Shown: piece by piece, positions 11,770 through 24,700 of the stretch
Layout: each line of letters opens with the position of its first letter
Numbering within the stretch: position 1 is the stretch's first letter
Assembly (NCBI RefSeq): GCF_030272615.1
Contig: NC_081407.1
Coordinates: 268,554,075-268,618,074 of the forward strand
Origin: Cryptomeria japonica
Lineage: Eukaryota; Streptophyta; Pinopsida; Cupressales; Cupressaceae
Direction: 5' to 3'
DNA: 64,000 bases
Position numbers and translations under genes: made by a program
Notes under the pieces: model-generated
What the model saw: the letters and a program-made list of their open reading frames with translations, nothing else
Databases searched by the model: none
What the model was told of the DNA's origin: nothing

Positions 11770-12335
11770 GAGGTATGAGACATTTTGAAAAAATGCTTCA
11801 TCAAATGAAGCAAGCAATCTACAGTAGGGAGCTTGAATTACATTTCTCTGACGAGCTTCTCAGGCCTATTGTTACAGAGGTGGAAAATAATGAACACCTC
11901 ACTTTATATGGCTGCCTATGTTCTTAACCCTAAGTTTTATGCACCTAGACTTGGCAGACTTTCTCTTGATGATGATGATGATGATGTAAAGGAGGGATTT
12001 ATGAAGGTCCTTTAGAAGATGTACAACGTTGAGAATGCATGCAGACTTGACGAGCAATGGATTCAATTTGTTATCTTTGGGATCCAATACACATCAAACT
12101 AGAGGCTAGGGTTATTTGTTCAAAAAGACCCTATTAGATGGTGGACATATCATAGTAAGATACAATGGAGTTGAAGCAGATTACAATTCACCTACTCTCA
12201 CAAGTTGCTAGTTCTTCCATTGTAGAAAGAAATTGGTCCACCTACCATTTTATCTACTCGATCAAGAGGTGTAGTCTCTAAACAAATGAAAATACTAGTT
12301 GCTATTCATAGTGCCTTGAAACTTTGGAATTGAAT
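11770..12335 (+). pseudogene. hAT transposase C-terminal relic
   Basis: Plus-strand reading gives AAYVLNPKFYAPRLGRLSL, then an Asp run and VKEGFMKVL, a stop, KMYNVENACRLDEQWIQFV and, in a shifted frame, LLSQVASSSIVERNWSTYHF. The last matches the hAT dimerisation region, where plant proteins typically read 'SSS..ERNWS'. It then continues to LVAIHSALKLWN and a stop at about 12,334. hAT transposases cut and paste DNA elements and dimerise through this domain. Stops and at least one frameshift make it dead. No hAT terminal inverted repeats were found. Confidence 0.65.
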
Positions 12336-12632
12336 TAATTGATAAACTCTAGCCACATGTTGGGATTCCATTGAATGACTCTCAACTTGATGATACGACG
12401 CATCTCAGAGTTAAGAGGGCCTTTTGGTAGCCTAGATGAGCCTTTATTTTGAAATCGAACAATGAAATCAGAAATTTCTATTTTTATTGCTGCTATATTT
12501 GAAACAATGAACATGTTACAGTCAATATTGGAGGAAATCAGAATTATTTTTTTGATCTTTGATGTTATAGATAGATATCTCTTAACTAAATTGTGATGCC
12601 ATGTATACCTAGACTTGTAAAAACTTGAATTC

Positions 12633-12667
<35 letters not shown>
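12633..12667. repeat. (ATCT)n microsatellite
   Basis: About nine uninterrupted ATCT/CTAT units. Confidence 0.95.
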
Positions 12668-12668
12668 C

Positions 12669-13235
12669 TCAACCATCTGCCAAAAATGGCCTCTTGGATT
12701 GCTGTCCCCATTAAATGCCCCCTTGGATTAGTCTCCCAAATGCATCCAACTGTTCCTTGCCATCCCCACACCTAAGACTTAGTGAAAAATAGAAAGCAAC
12801 AAATTGTTATCTGGAAGGTTGGGAATTGTTGTTTATATGTAATATTATATTATATTTATATATTGCCATCTCACCACTGCCCCAAAACTGCTCCCTGAAC
12901 TGCTGTCCCCCCAAATGCCTCCCCCATACTGCTGTGTCCAATATGCATACCACCATCCCTTGCTGTCCTTGTTTGTGAAACATTGTGGAATGTAGAAAGA
13001 AACAAATTGTTGTCTGGAAGGTTGGAAGATCTTGCTTATATTCCCATTAATTTACAATTGTGTGAACAAAGCAACAAAAAACTTTACATCTTGTTCACAT
13101 CCCCAACACATTTCAAAGAAACTGAAGCAGACGATCCAACTGTTGGTGATGAATTTGGTGATGCTTTTGATGATGTTGATATTGAGTCAACTCAACCACA
13201 TGATTTTGATGAATTGGATCTTTTTTGACGCTTGA
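12669..13235 (+). repeat. Duplicated segment, about 203-bp period, after the hAT relic
   Basis: The words AGAAAG(C/A)AACAAATTGTT and TCTGGAAGGTTGG occur at 12,791 and 12,994, and both are preceded by C-rich stretches with CTGCTGTCC words. The second copy runs into an acidic open frame (to 13,228) ending in DEFGDAFDDVDIES-like residues. This resembles the acidic tail of some plant hAT transposases. It may be a displaced, duplicated end of the hAT relic, but that link is inference. Confidence 0.45.
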
Positions 13236-15654
13236 GAGTCTTGACTTGTGATTGTCTCTTGTGAGAGTCTTGAATTGTGATCGTCTCTTGTGGACAAAAA
13301 TCGTGATTTCATATACTTTCTATGTTTTAACTTTGATCAGCTTATAGTTAAGATTTTTAAGTTTGGACATTTTATGTAGTATCCACATCTATTTAGTAAT
13401 AATTTACTATTCTGACATAGTTGTGAATTTATTTCTTACGTTGAAAATATAATGATACAAAAATGCAGACTTATATGCTTCAATCATAATCATGACTTGT
13501 TTTGGTTGACAAATTTAATCTGAATTTTTTCTTGCCAAACTTGAATGTGAACACAAACCTTGTGACATAGGTAGGATGTCTATGTTGTTTTGTTTATTTC
13601 AGCTTGTGTTTGTATAACATATACTTTTTTAAGTCATCACTTTCCATGGGCAACATGCCAGCTTCCATGAGAAGGATAGGGTAATGTGAATCGCTTTCAA
13701 TGTCAAATTTATGGACAATGAATTGTTCTTGGATTTGTTCAATTTTGTTCTTAGTTTTCTGAAAAATGCTTCCACCCCATACTTCACAACAGTGAGGATC
13801 ATAGTGTTATAACACCAGATAATAGTGCTTTCTTTTTATTCCAATGCCAAAGTTAAGCATCTCTACAGTGGTTTTCCAGAGCATAACAGACCTTTGAACC
13901 TGTGATAATTCTTTTTTCAATGCTAAGGTCTCAGTGTAGTTTTATGTCTTATGATTAAGATCAATACTGAGGTATTAATAATTTTGAACTCTCTCAAGAG
14001 TATGATTGTTGAACGAAATACGTAAATTTTACTTTTTGGATTTAATGATTATAATTTTGGTTTTATATTTACATGTGTGTATATGTGATAAATTTTGGTG
14101 ATTTAGGCGTGCAGCTTTTGTGAATTATTTCAATTGGTTTCTTGTGAAATGATTGGGAGAATGCAGTTATGCCTTTTCTGTATTTCTTTACAGTCTAACT
14201 AGAGGCAGTCTTAATTTAACATGTTTGTGAATGATATAACACATATATTTAGATTTTTCTGGCATGAACATTCAATTATAGAAAAATGTTTTAATAAAAA
14301 AATTGCCGTTCATTTTGATGTTCATTCATTTGATATAGAAAATTTCCCAGGTGGTGTGCACGCTTGGAAGTGTGGTGTTTGTTTCAATTTTACTTCTGCG
14401 GGGAATTTGGTCTGCAGCAACGTACATCAAAATAAATGGAAATAGAAGTTTACGTGGTCCAGATGATGATAATTCATGGAGTGGGGCACAACCTGTAACT
14501 TAATTATTACAGGATGCTTTCCAGCCTTGCATGAAAAGCATCTCTCTTTCTCTTGATTTTTGAATACCAACAGGTATAACAAATTTATTGGTTTGCTGCT
14601 TCTGAGCAACGGAAGAATTGCAAACAGGTAGAGAGCAACTGGCATATCTTAATACAATTTTAGATGGCATGATTGCTATTGTTCCATCTATTTTGTCAAA
14701 GGAAAGAATGGGAAAAGTAAACAGAGACGAAGGAACATTAATAATGGAAAGAAGATAGCAGATGATACCTCTGCTTCACAACCCCCTATTTATGGGGAAG
14801 TATCGGCAGGGTGTACCACTGTTTGTAATAATGAATGCTCGATTTTCATTTCTTACTTTCCCAGAAGGCATCTGAAATAAAGAAATATTTAAGGCTGGCA
14901 ATTTGTTGATTGGGCACAGTTTACTGTTAGGGAGAATAATACAAGTATATGCTTCACAATTTCTACTTCGTAACACAAGCAGGTTTTTTAATTACTGTTG
15001 AGTACAAACATACTAACGTAAGTAATCATTTGTCATGTTTGTACTCACTAGTGATTATGGCATTCTGAAAGGCCTGCTAATTTATGGAATTCACATGCAT
15101 GTGGCAAGAACTGTGGCTTGTATAACATCTTTTTAGCTCTTCATTAGGTCTTGATCTTGTTTCTTTTTCTACTTAAGAGATTTCTTGACACATTATCCAC
15201 ATACGCGCAGGTGAAAAAAATAACTTTGGAAGTATTATCATGATGAATAAATATGCATGTATTTGCAATCCTAGCTATCACAGCTATGGTATCCAACAAG
15301 ATGGAACTCAAGTCTACTTGTGTTTTTTAAATAAAGCGTGCTAAACTTTACACAGATTTGGCTTTATAAGGCACTGTTCCACATTTTTGCATGTTAATGT
15401 GGATAGATATGGTCACTGCTGTTAGGATTATTGCACCTTACATGTTTGGAGATGTTTATCCATGTATGCCTGATGAATGCTACATTTTTTTTTAACTATT
15501 TTGATTCGTGTATTGTGCAGAGTTGTAGGACACCTTGCAGCTTTATTCGACTTATTAAGAATTAAACTACCCAATATGCTCTTGTATGATACCTTGCTAT
15601 AACGAAGACGTAGATATTAATGTTTTGTAGCTTCGGTCAGATTATGCTAACTGA
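13236..15654. other. Non-coding spacer
   Basis: I saw no domain-bearing frame on either strand. The 74-codon frame at 14,221 has no recognisable motif, and no repeats or RNA gene signatures were noticed. Confidence 0.5.
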
Positions 15655-15740
15655 TGAAATCAAATACTTAATTGGCCTATCGGCCTTAAGCATTTGACAT
15701 CTATCCTCCACAAGACATAATCGGATTATTTGCTTTATGT

Positions 15741-15789
15741 GCTTATTAAGATTACTTGCTTTATGTGCTTATTAAGATTACTTGCTTTA
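15741..15789 (+). repeat. 26-bp tandem repeat
   Basis: The unit GCTTATTAAGATTACTTGCT plus TTATGT starts at 15,741 and 15,767, and a partial copy precedes them from about 15,723. Confidence 0.85.
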
Positions 15790-15886
15790 ATTGTTAATCT
15801 ATGAAACATGATTATGAATTAATCATATGTATGTATTTAATAATGTATATCTATATATTGTTAAATACATACACATAATTAAATTG

Positions 15887-15891
15887 ATTAT
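15887..15891. other. Target-site duplication, left copy (ATTAT)
   Basis: ATTAT lies immediately before the 5' LTR and again at 33,184-33,188 immediately after the 3' LTR. This confirms a single intact insertion. Confidence 0.9.
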
Positions 15892-17316
15892 TGTAATCAC
15901 ATAAATCTATCCATTTTAATTAAATAAATATTTCGTATTTATTTGATTAAAAATCCACTAGCCACCAATTAATTAAATTAATATTTAATTAATTCATCCC
16001 CAAACATTCTTCTATTAATTAAATAAATTACTCAATTTATTTTAATTAATTCATTAAAATCCAATTACAATCAATTAATTAAATAAAATCTATTTATTTA
16101 ATTAAATCCCCCTATTCCTCTTTTAAATAAATTAAATAAAACATTTATTTAAATCATTATCCCCCCCCACTTGCATTTTCTTACAAATGCAACTTGCATA
16201 TTTATTGAAATAAATGAATTTTTATTTTAATAAAATCCTATTTTCCCTCAACCACCAAATCCACTTGCAAAAATCTAATCCCCTTCTAGATTCTTCTAAC
16301 CCCTTCCTAATTAGCCTAATCCATCCCCTAAATATTGTCACATTCCTAAGCAAAATGGAGTCACTTCTCAAAGCCTCAAAGTCTTTGATAACCATTAAAG
16401 GCTTCAAGTCTTCAACCACTAAATGACTCAAAGTCTTTGATAACCATTGAAGGCTTCCAACTTTCAACCACTTAATTCCCAAAGTCTCCAATAACCATTA
16501 ATGGTTAATTCAACCCTTCCACATGGTTAAAACATTTGTTTTGACTCAACCTCTACTCAACTCAAGGGTCTCATCAAACATTTAATGCTTTGACCATGAT
16601 TATCTCTTAATCATTTGCACAAAGGTTTATCCTTGCATTAACTCCTAATCCAGTGGGTAATCCTAATTTAGGCTTGACCCTTACCTTCTAGATAACCATG
16701 AGGTCTCCTCAGACATTTAATGTCTCCAACCTCTTCTCTCAACCCAATCTTATGTTGACACTTGTCACCATTTCATTGGTGCAAATTGTGCACATGGATC
16801 CCCAACTTTCAAGCTTGACCCTTGATTAAACCTTTCAATCCTGGCTATCCATTGCTCCATTTTTCCTATAAATAGAGCCCATTCCTTCATAATCCAGATC
16901 CTGAAAACTTGTATGCATTTAGGCTATAGACATTTTTAGAGAGCATTTAGCATAAGCAATCTAACATCTTATCTTTTTGGTTGAAATACATCATTTTAGC
17001 ATTAGTATTAGCTTTTTATTTCACATTTAGAGCTATACTACAATCTCAATCCTCCATAAGCATCCATAGTGCTGAGAGCTACACTATTTTGGAACTTGGA
17101 GAGGAGAGGAACAAGGGAGAAGGAACTAGGAGTATGTTAGGAGGTATTTGGAGATGCCTCATCATGTTTGCTTTTATAGTTAAATATGCTTGCATGCTTT
17201 TAGTCTCTCTTTTGGTATGCCTTTTTAGATTAGTTTTCGATTGACTAACACTAATGTTTTGTGTGTTTTGTGTTATTTGATCTTAGACTAACCTTGTGCC
17301 ATTTAGGAGGGCATCA
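15892..17316 (+). repeat. 5' LTR of the gypsy element
   Basis: It is 1,425 bp long and has an AT-rich U3 with many AATTAATTAAAT words and a TATA box at 16,867. It contains a 20-bp AT stretch near 15,975 that is absent from the 3' LTR. About 95 bp near 17,120-17,215 differ strongly from the 3' copy. Confidence 0.93.
16867..16874 (+). promoter_or_regulatory. LTR TATA box
   Basis: TATAAATA in the context CCTATAAATAGAGCCC. The same word is in the 3' LTR at 32,732-32,739. It is the likely core promoter for the genomic RNA, which would start about 30 bp downstream. Confidence 0.7.
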
Positions 17317-17317
17317 T

Positions 17318-17334
17318 TTGGTGAACCCGACGTG
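17318..17334 (+). other. Primer-binding site candidate
   Basis: TTGGTGAACCCGACGTG begins one base after the 5' LTR ends. Its complement ends in ACCA, as a tRNA 3' end must. I could not assign the tRNA species with confidence. Confidence 0.65.
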
Positions 17335-17406
17335 AATCCAAGCACCTAAAAAATAATTTTTTTTAACCCAACTAACATGTTTGAATGTTGAACTTGACAC
17401 ACAGGT

Positions 17407-17567
17407 CGCGCTTTGGCGCTTTTGTCGCGTTTTAGCGCTATTGCTTTTTTGTCTTTTAACGCTTTTGTTTTTACAATAGCGCTATTGTCAAAGAATTAGC
17501 GCTTTTGTCAGTATTTTGGCGCTTTTGTTCATTAATTAGCGCTTTTGTATTTATATTAGCCATTTGA
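17407..17567 (+). repeat. Leader array of AGCGCT motifs, 20-bp period
   Basis: About eight or nine copies of (A/G)GCGCT(T/A)TTGT are present. From 17,458 the motif starts fall at 17,458, 17,478, 17,498, 17,518 and 17,538, exactly 20 bp apart. A decayed copy lies at 17,558. Earlier copies at 17,407, 17,415 and 17,434 are less regular. The motif reads in the gag direction. A matching array with opposite strand orientation lies at 30,905-31,213. Confidence 0.9.
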
Positions 17568-18719
17568 CCTTAGGGATAAAAAGTGTTTGAAGTGTGTTCG
17601 TTTTACAGACCTAGTGCAAATTGAGCCGACTTCAGGCTTTGGAAATACACCTTAAAATAAATCTAAAGGAAGGGTCAAAAACAAGTCCAAGGATTGGGTT
17701 GATCTAGACCCATACTCATTTGTGCCTTTGAGGCTACAATTTTGTGTTTGTGTGCTTGCTTTGTTTTCTTGTCAAAGAAAAATCAGAAAATCAATCCCAA
17801 AAACAAAGTATTTATCCAACATTTGTCAACACAACCAAAAATACCAAAAACAAAGTGCAAACAACACAGAGTCACAACTTTTATGACCATTCTTCACATC
17901 TTGCGAAAGAAGAAGTGTCATCAGAATATCAACTTGAAAAGGAGACCATTGAGCTCAAAGGCTTTAATCAAAAGGAGGAAATTCTTCTATATCAATCGAC
18001 AAATCTTTGTCTCCCATAGAGTCTTTCTACATCGCATGCGTCTATACCTTCAAGGTAAAACAAACGAGTTTGATTCAGAATCATTGAACAACAGAGCTTT
18101 TATGCAATATAGAGCTCTGAGTTATCACAAAAATCAAGGAGGAAAGATTAATCCCAATTTCTTCCCAAACATCTGTATCACCTACAACACAGCTCGAGAA
18201 GTGCCACCAACGCCTGAAAGGGAAGAAGAAGAGTTTGTCCCATTTGTGACACAAAGTTTTTATTGAAAGTTGAAAAACAAAAACATCCAGTATCTTATTC
18301 ATACATCATCACTTCATCATCAATCCATCCCAAAACTCTCAAAACATTAAGAGGTTCTTGTCCCAAGATTCCTTTTTAGATATTGCTTGAAATCAAACAC
18401 ATCACATCACTTTTTAGATTGTTTCTACATCTAGGATAAGCTCATCCTAAGAGACACATCTACGCAGGTTAAAACTAGTTCATGAGTGAATCCTCTCATT
18501 ACTAGGTAGTTAAATCTGTAACACATCTCAGATTTCTCTACACCTTATCACATCCAATCTTATCAAACAAGCAAGCAATTCAAAGAAGGAATTTTGGTTA
18601 CATCTACCTTAGAGTGCTAGAGATCTACATACAACACAATTCACCAACCATCAATCTTTCATTTCATCACCAACTCATCATCATCTTCAATCAACTTCAA
18701 ACAAAAACTTGTAAACAAA

Positions 18720-21700
18720 ATGGCTCAAACTCGATCACGATCAAGGCAACGAGAAATAGAAATTGAGGAAGAAGAGGACAACCTCAATGAATTTCAAGAA
18801 GCACTTGGAGGAAATGTGAATGACGAAAACCCAAGTACTCCCACTCCTTCAACAATCGAAAGGGTTCAACATAACCCTCATTTTAAGAGATTATTTGATG
18901 AAATACTAAGGAGCAATGCGGATGCTCACTTCTTAAAACTCGCTCAAGAAGGAGCCAAACTCCCCTCAGACTTTGATCTTGCCCAATTAAGACAAGCATC
19001 AGAAAGACAAAGTCGCCATGAGGAGGAAAGGCGTAGAGATCCCATCAGATATAACATCCCTCGAGGTAACCCACCACCTCCTCCAAATGAAATGGAGATG
19101 TTCCGACAACAAGTCGAGAATCTCGCCCAACAACTTCATAGTGGTGTTAAGACCAATCAATTTTCACTTAACGACATCTGTCCCTATCCGTTTGATAGGA
19201 ATCTTTATATGCCACCCTTTCCACGCGGGTTCGAAACACCAAAATTCGAAAAATATAGAGGAAAGGGAGATCCCCGTGATCATGTCCGAGAATTTCATTC
19301 TGCTTGCCTTGAAGTGGCATATGAAGACACATATCTAATGCGCCTTTTTCCCCAAAGCTTGGGAGGAACAACTACATCATGGTTTTCCTGACTATCAGGT
19401 GGCATTAGAACATTTGAGGAACTCATCCAGAAGTTCCTATCTCATTACTCTTATAACATTGAACGCGACATCACCATGGCTGATCTATGTAACACCAAAC
19501 AAAAACCAGGTGAATTATTCTCAGTATTCCTGCAACGATGGCGCCAAATGTCTAGCAGACGTTCTCTTCAGTTACCTGAACGAGAACTAGTGGAAATTTT
19601 CATTTCCAACTTAAACGAAGAAATGGAATTTCACTTGGATGTCAAAGACACAGACTCTTTTAACGATATGATCACTAAAGGTATAAAATGTGAAAGGGCA
19701 CTCATCAAGAAAGGACTCATCAAAATCTTTAATGAACCAAAAGATGGTCCTCGCCTGCGCTTCAATAGTGATAAACCGAACTTCTGGAACAAGAATAAGA
19801 ATATCGTCAACGATGGGGTTGTAGATGCTCGAACTATCCAAAATGCACAACTTGTGGTTCGGTTTGTAGGACAAAATCCTCCACCTCAGAATAACACAAA
19901 TGTTCCTTCCAATCAAGGTCGCATCACGTCTCATGATGAGCCAAGACCTCGTCCACAAAAACAAAAACGCGCATATACTCCCTTAGGGGAACCCATTGAA
20001 ACAGTGTTGCGACAACTCCTCTCTCAAAATTTGGTCACTCTACCTAAGCTATCAAACTATGAGCCTCAGGTCAAACCGGCATGGTGGAGAGATACTGAAC
20101 ATTGTGAATTCCATCAAGGAAAAGGACACAAGACAAGTAATTGTCACCGATTGAAAGATCTCATTCAGGATCTTATTGATCGAGGAGAAATTGAAATTGA
20201 AGGACATGACCCAAAAAAAACCAATAATGATCATCTGATGTTCAAAATTCCACTTCCATCACAAGATCAAAGGGATCCTTCCACTTCCAGACGAGGCACT
20301 GATACCACTGATTATACGCAGGCTGCGTATAACTACACTGTAAATCACCTGTATGATGCTAGTGAACAAATTGCAACTATCACCTTCAAAAATCCCACCT
20401 CAAATTGCAATGTTGTTACACGTCGTGGCAAGGTCACCATAAAGGCAGCTCCACAAGGCACCACCTCCATCCCAAAGCAGTACAATCTTGTGGAACAATT
20501 AGACAAAACCCCTGCACTTATATCCATTTTGGAGCTTTTGCGTCTGTCACCCTCTCATAAAACTATCTTGGATCAAGCACTCCAAGAAGCGTCAGTCCCC
20601 GCAAATCTAAATACGGACCAATTTCAAGCCATGGTTGGAAATCTAAAGTCATCACCTTGTCTCACTTTTTCCGAAAGTGACAACTCTTCTTTCCAACAAC
20701 CTCATAATGCTTTGCTACACATTGAAGGCTTTATCAACCAACACAGGATCAAGCGAGTCTTGATAGATAATGGAGCAGGCCTAAACATCTGTACACTACA
20801 GTTGGTCACAGCATTGGGATATGCAATAGAATCAGTGGATCCTCGCAAGAAGATCACCATCAAGGCCTATGATGATGCAGAGCGTTCATCCAAAGGAGCT
20901 GTGGTACTACCAATCCGAGTGGGCCCTGTGGTAAAGCACATCATTTGTCAGGTTCTGGACCTTCCGCTGCCATATAATCTATTATTAGGGAGACCTTGGA
21001 TACATGCCATGCAAGCCGTTCCATCTACCTACCATCAATGTATCAAGTTCCCACATAATGGTGCAGAGATCACAATCCTGGGCGATGCAAATCCCTTTGC
21101 ATTTTGCCATAATATCAGCCATCAACCAGAGATTACTGTTCCTAATAATAGGGAAGCCATTTCCTCCACATCATATGTAAATCCCGCCTCTCTTGCCAGT
21201 TCAAACACTCCTATACCCAAGCAAGAAAAGCTTAAAATGAAAGTCGCAGAGGAAGGTCCTGGAGAATACAACTTGAGTCAGCTCTTTTGTGTGGGACAAA
21301 TGCCCACTTCTAGAACACATGGTAAACCACAGCAGTTACTCCAGCAACCACTAATCACGCCTGCATGTGCCTTAACGCCTTTCATCCTTGGAAAGAGTCA
21401 AGAGGAAGAGACACAAGATGAGGACCTAGCGGACTGGATCTATAAAGATCCCATCACCACTGATAAACCGCGAGTTACACTTCCTACAGAACAGTATGGC
21501 AAAGGCCTCCTCATTATGCAAAGAATGGGATATGATGGTCAGAGTGCTTTGGGATACTGCAAACAAGGACGACATGAACCTTTGCTACCAGAATTCAAGC
21601 CCAAAGGTAATACAGGCCTAGGCTTTGAAAAAAAGATCCTTCCTAAACTCAAATTCAAAGGAAAACCCAGCAAACCATTTTGCCCACCTACTGCAAAGAG

Positions 21701-24700
21701 GACACCTTTCATAATCAAAGCACCATCAAGCACTATCCCCACTGCCCCATCGAGGCTCACAACCCCACCGCAACCGTCGTCAATATCATTCATCCCACCA
21801 AACGAACCAGTAATCCCATCAGCAACACCATTTGTAGCAACAACTGTATGGAAACCTACAGCAACATCTATGGCACCAGCCATTCCAACAGAAGCCACTA
21901 AATCAACACTGCCGATACTTCCAGTGACAAATCCTTTAATCCCCATCACGGTTCCTGCAGCACCGATCACCACAAAGGTACATAAACCAATCACGCCTGC
22001 AGTATTCAACTCCAGCGACATCCCAGTATGGTATAACAATCGGATGCTGGAAAGTGATTCAGAGACCGACTCACATGAGTGGGAATTTGATTCTGCACAG
22101 CTTAACACTTCAGATGAGGAAGACACATCACCACCTCCGCCACACAAAGACATTCCTGTTTACGGAGAAGCACAGATAAAGACCACTTGGGTACCTGAGC
22201 TGGAAACATCTTTCACAGACCCTACGTCTCATCCTACGCCTGATTCTGACAGGGAAAGTACCATCAACGACCTTCACCATAACATCTTAACCCTCACTGA
22301 TACCTCTAACGAACTTAACCTAGTCGATGAAGTAATGCCCATTATCCACCCTGAACTCATCGAATGGAACCAACCAAATCCCCCATGTCTTGACCTCTTC
22401 CAAAACGATGAGGCTATCATTGACTTTTTGGAATTAAGGGATAATCTACCAAGCGGGGATCACAAAGCTGGATTCGCCATTCAACTTAATAGCGCAGCAT
22501 ACTTCGGGGCGGATGCCAAACCCTTCAGCTGCAAAAATATAACATTAAAACATGGATCTTCCAGTGAAAACCACACTGTGGCACTGTTTGATCCGACAAC
22601 AGTAAAAAGAAAGAGCGTATCCAACGGTGAAAACCTCTCTGAGGTGCCTGAGGATGAAGGGTTTGACATTCTCCCTGCTAGTACACAACAGGAACGATCA
22701 ACGATTCTTATCGAGGAAACCAAAGAATACAATGTGGGGACTCCTGAAAACCCTCATATCATACATCTGGCATCTCTTCTCACTCCAGAGGAACAACCTC
22801 AATTCATAGAGTTCTTCCAGCAGTGTCAGATCAACTTTGCATGGTCATATGCAGACATGCCTGGGCTTGATCCTGATTTAGTCATGCATCACCTCACCAT
22901 AGCAGAAGGAGCCAAACCTGTCAAGCAGAAGCTTCGTAAGATGCATCCTCAGATTGCAGTGCTAGTCAAAATAGAACTCAAGAAACTCCTAGATGTTGGT
23001 TTCATTAGGCCAATTGATTATGCAGAATGGATCTCCAACATTGTGCCTGTCGGCAAACCAAAAGGGGGCATCCGCATTTGTACTGACTTCAGAGATCTGA
23101 ATAAGGCATGTCCTAAGGATGACTTTCCCCTACCAAATATCGACATCATAGTGGATCTAACAGCAGGACATGCGATGCTTTCACTCATGGATGGCTTTTC
23201 AGGATACAATCAAATAAAAATCGCACCAGAGGACCAACATAAGACAGCCTTCACATGTCCATGGGGCACATACTGCTGGAATGTAATGCCTTTTGGTCTA
23301 AAGAATGCAAGAGCGACCTATCAAAGAGCAATGACCACCATCTTCCATGACATGATGCATACTATGATGGAAGATTATGTGGATGACTTACTAGCAAAAT
23401 CACTCACTAGAGATGGGCATCTCCACATCTTAGATCAAATCTTTGATAGACTGGAACAATACCATGTTCGACTCAACCCAAAGAAATGTGTCTTCGGAGT
23501 GACCTCCGGGAAGCTTCTAGGATACATTGTCTCAAGCAAAGGCATTGAGGTCGATCCAGCAAAGGTTAAAGCAATCATGGACATGCCACCTCCAAGGAAT
23601 ATCAGTCAGCTAAGAACACTACAAGGACGGCTTCAATCCATCCGCAGATTCATTGCACAATTGGCTGATAAGTGTCACCCATTCACACACCTGTTACACA
23701 AGAACATCCGCTTTCAGTGGGATGACAAATGCCAACAAGCATTTCAGGTGCTTAAAGACTATCTCATTAATCCACCATTGCTGATGCCACCAGATCCAAG
23801 TAGACCGTTGTTACTTTATATCTCAGCAACAAGTACAGCATTGGGTGTATTATTGGCACAACATAATGCAGAAGGCAAAGAGTGTGCTGTATACTACATC
23901 TCTCGCACACTGGTTGGCTATGAACTCAATTACACACCTATTGAGCGAGCTTGCCTAGCAGTGATCTTAGCAGCCACTAAATTGCGGCACTATCTGTTGA
24001 CACACAAGGTACAACTCATCGCAAAGATTGATCCACTCAAGTACTTACTTAGCAAAGCAGCATTGACAGGTCGCTTGGCCAAATGGGTAATGATTCTAAG
24101 TGAATTTGACATCGAGTATGTGGACCGTAAAGCTATCAAAGGTCAGGTTATTGCAGATCAGTTGGCCGATGCACCACTCATAGGCAATCATCCCCTCATT
24201 TCCAATTTTCCAGATGAAGAGATATTCATGATCACAGAAGTACAACCATGGAAACTATATTTTGATGGTTCATACACTAGGCACAGCTCAGGGGCAGGCA
24301 TTTTGTTTATCACACCTCAAGGTGACAGCATCCCGAAGTCTTACAGGCTCACATTTCCATGCACAAACAACATAGCAGAGTATGAGGCCTTGATCACAGG
24401 ACTCAGGTTAGTCGTACAATGGAAATTACAAGAACTACAAGTATATGGCGATTCCCAACTAGTCATTCGACAAGCAACAGATGAATATCAGATCAAAGAT
24501 GATAAACTCATGCCATATAAGCAAATGGTGGACACTCTAAAGACATCATTTACTACTATCACTTTTGAGCAGATACCAAGAGATCAGAATCGAGCTGCTG
24601 ACGCCATGGCTACCATCGCATCTCTACTAGATCTTCCACAGAATTCAACACGCTACGAGTTCTTGGTAGAACAGCTTTGGATCCCCGCTTATGATATCCC

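Larger units (their letters stand above)
15655..15891. other. Left half of the sequence hit by the gypsy insertion
   Basis: AT-rich, with a TTGGCCTATCGGCCTTA word and a 26-bp tandem repeat. It ends in the ATTAT target duplication. Together with 33,184-33,640 it would form the pre-insertion site, which looks LTR-like but was not identified. Confidence 0.4.

Noticed and set aside
14221-14445. Possible small gene or exon
   Set aside because: A single 74-codon ATG frame with no motif, neighbour or splice context to support it.
16981-17244. 87-codon frame in the gypsy LTR, also in the 3' LTR
   Set aside because: It lies in the LTR downstream of the TATA box, lacks an ATG at the proposed start, and diverges in the mosaic patch. 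It is probably LTR sequence read by chance.
17742-18266. 174-codon open frame in the gypsy leader
   Set aside because: It has no ATG at its start, no recognisable domain and a second long frame overlapping it. A chance frame in a low-stop, A-rich leader is more likely than a real ORF1.
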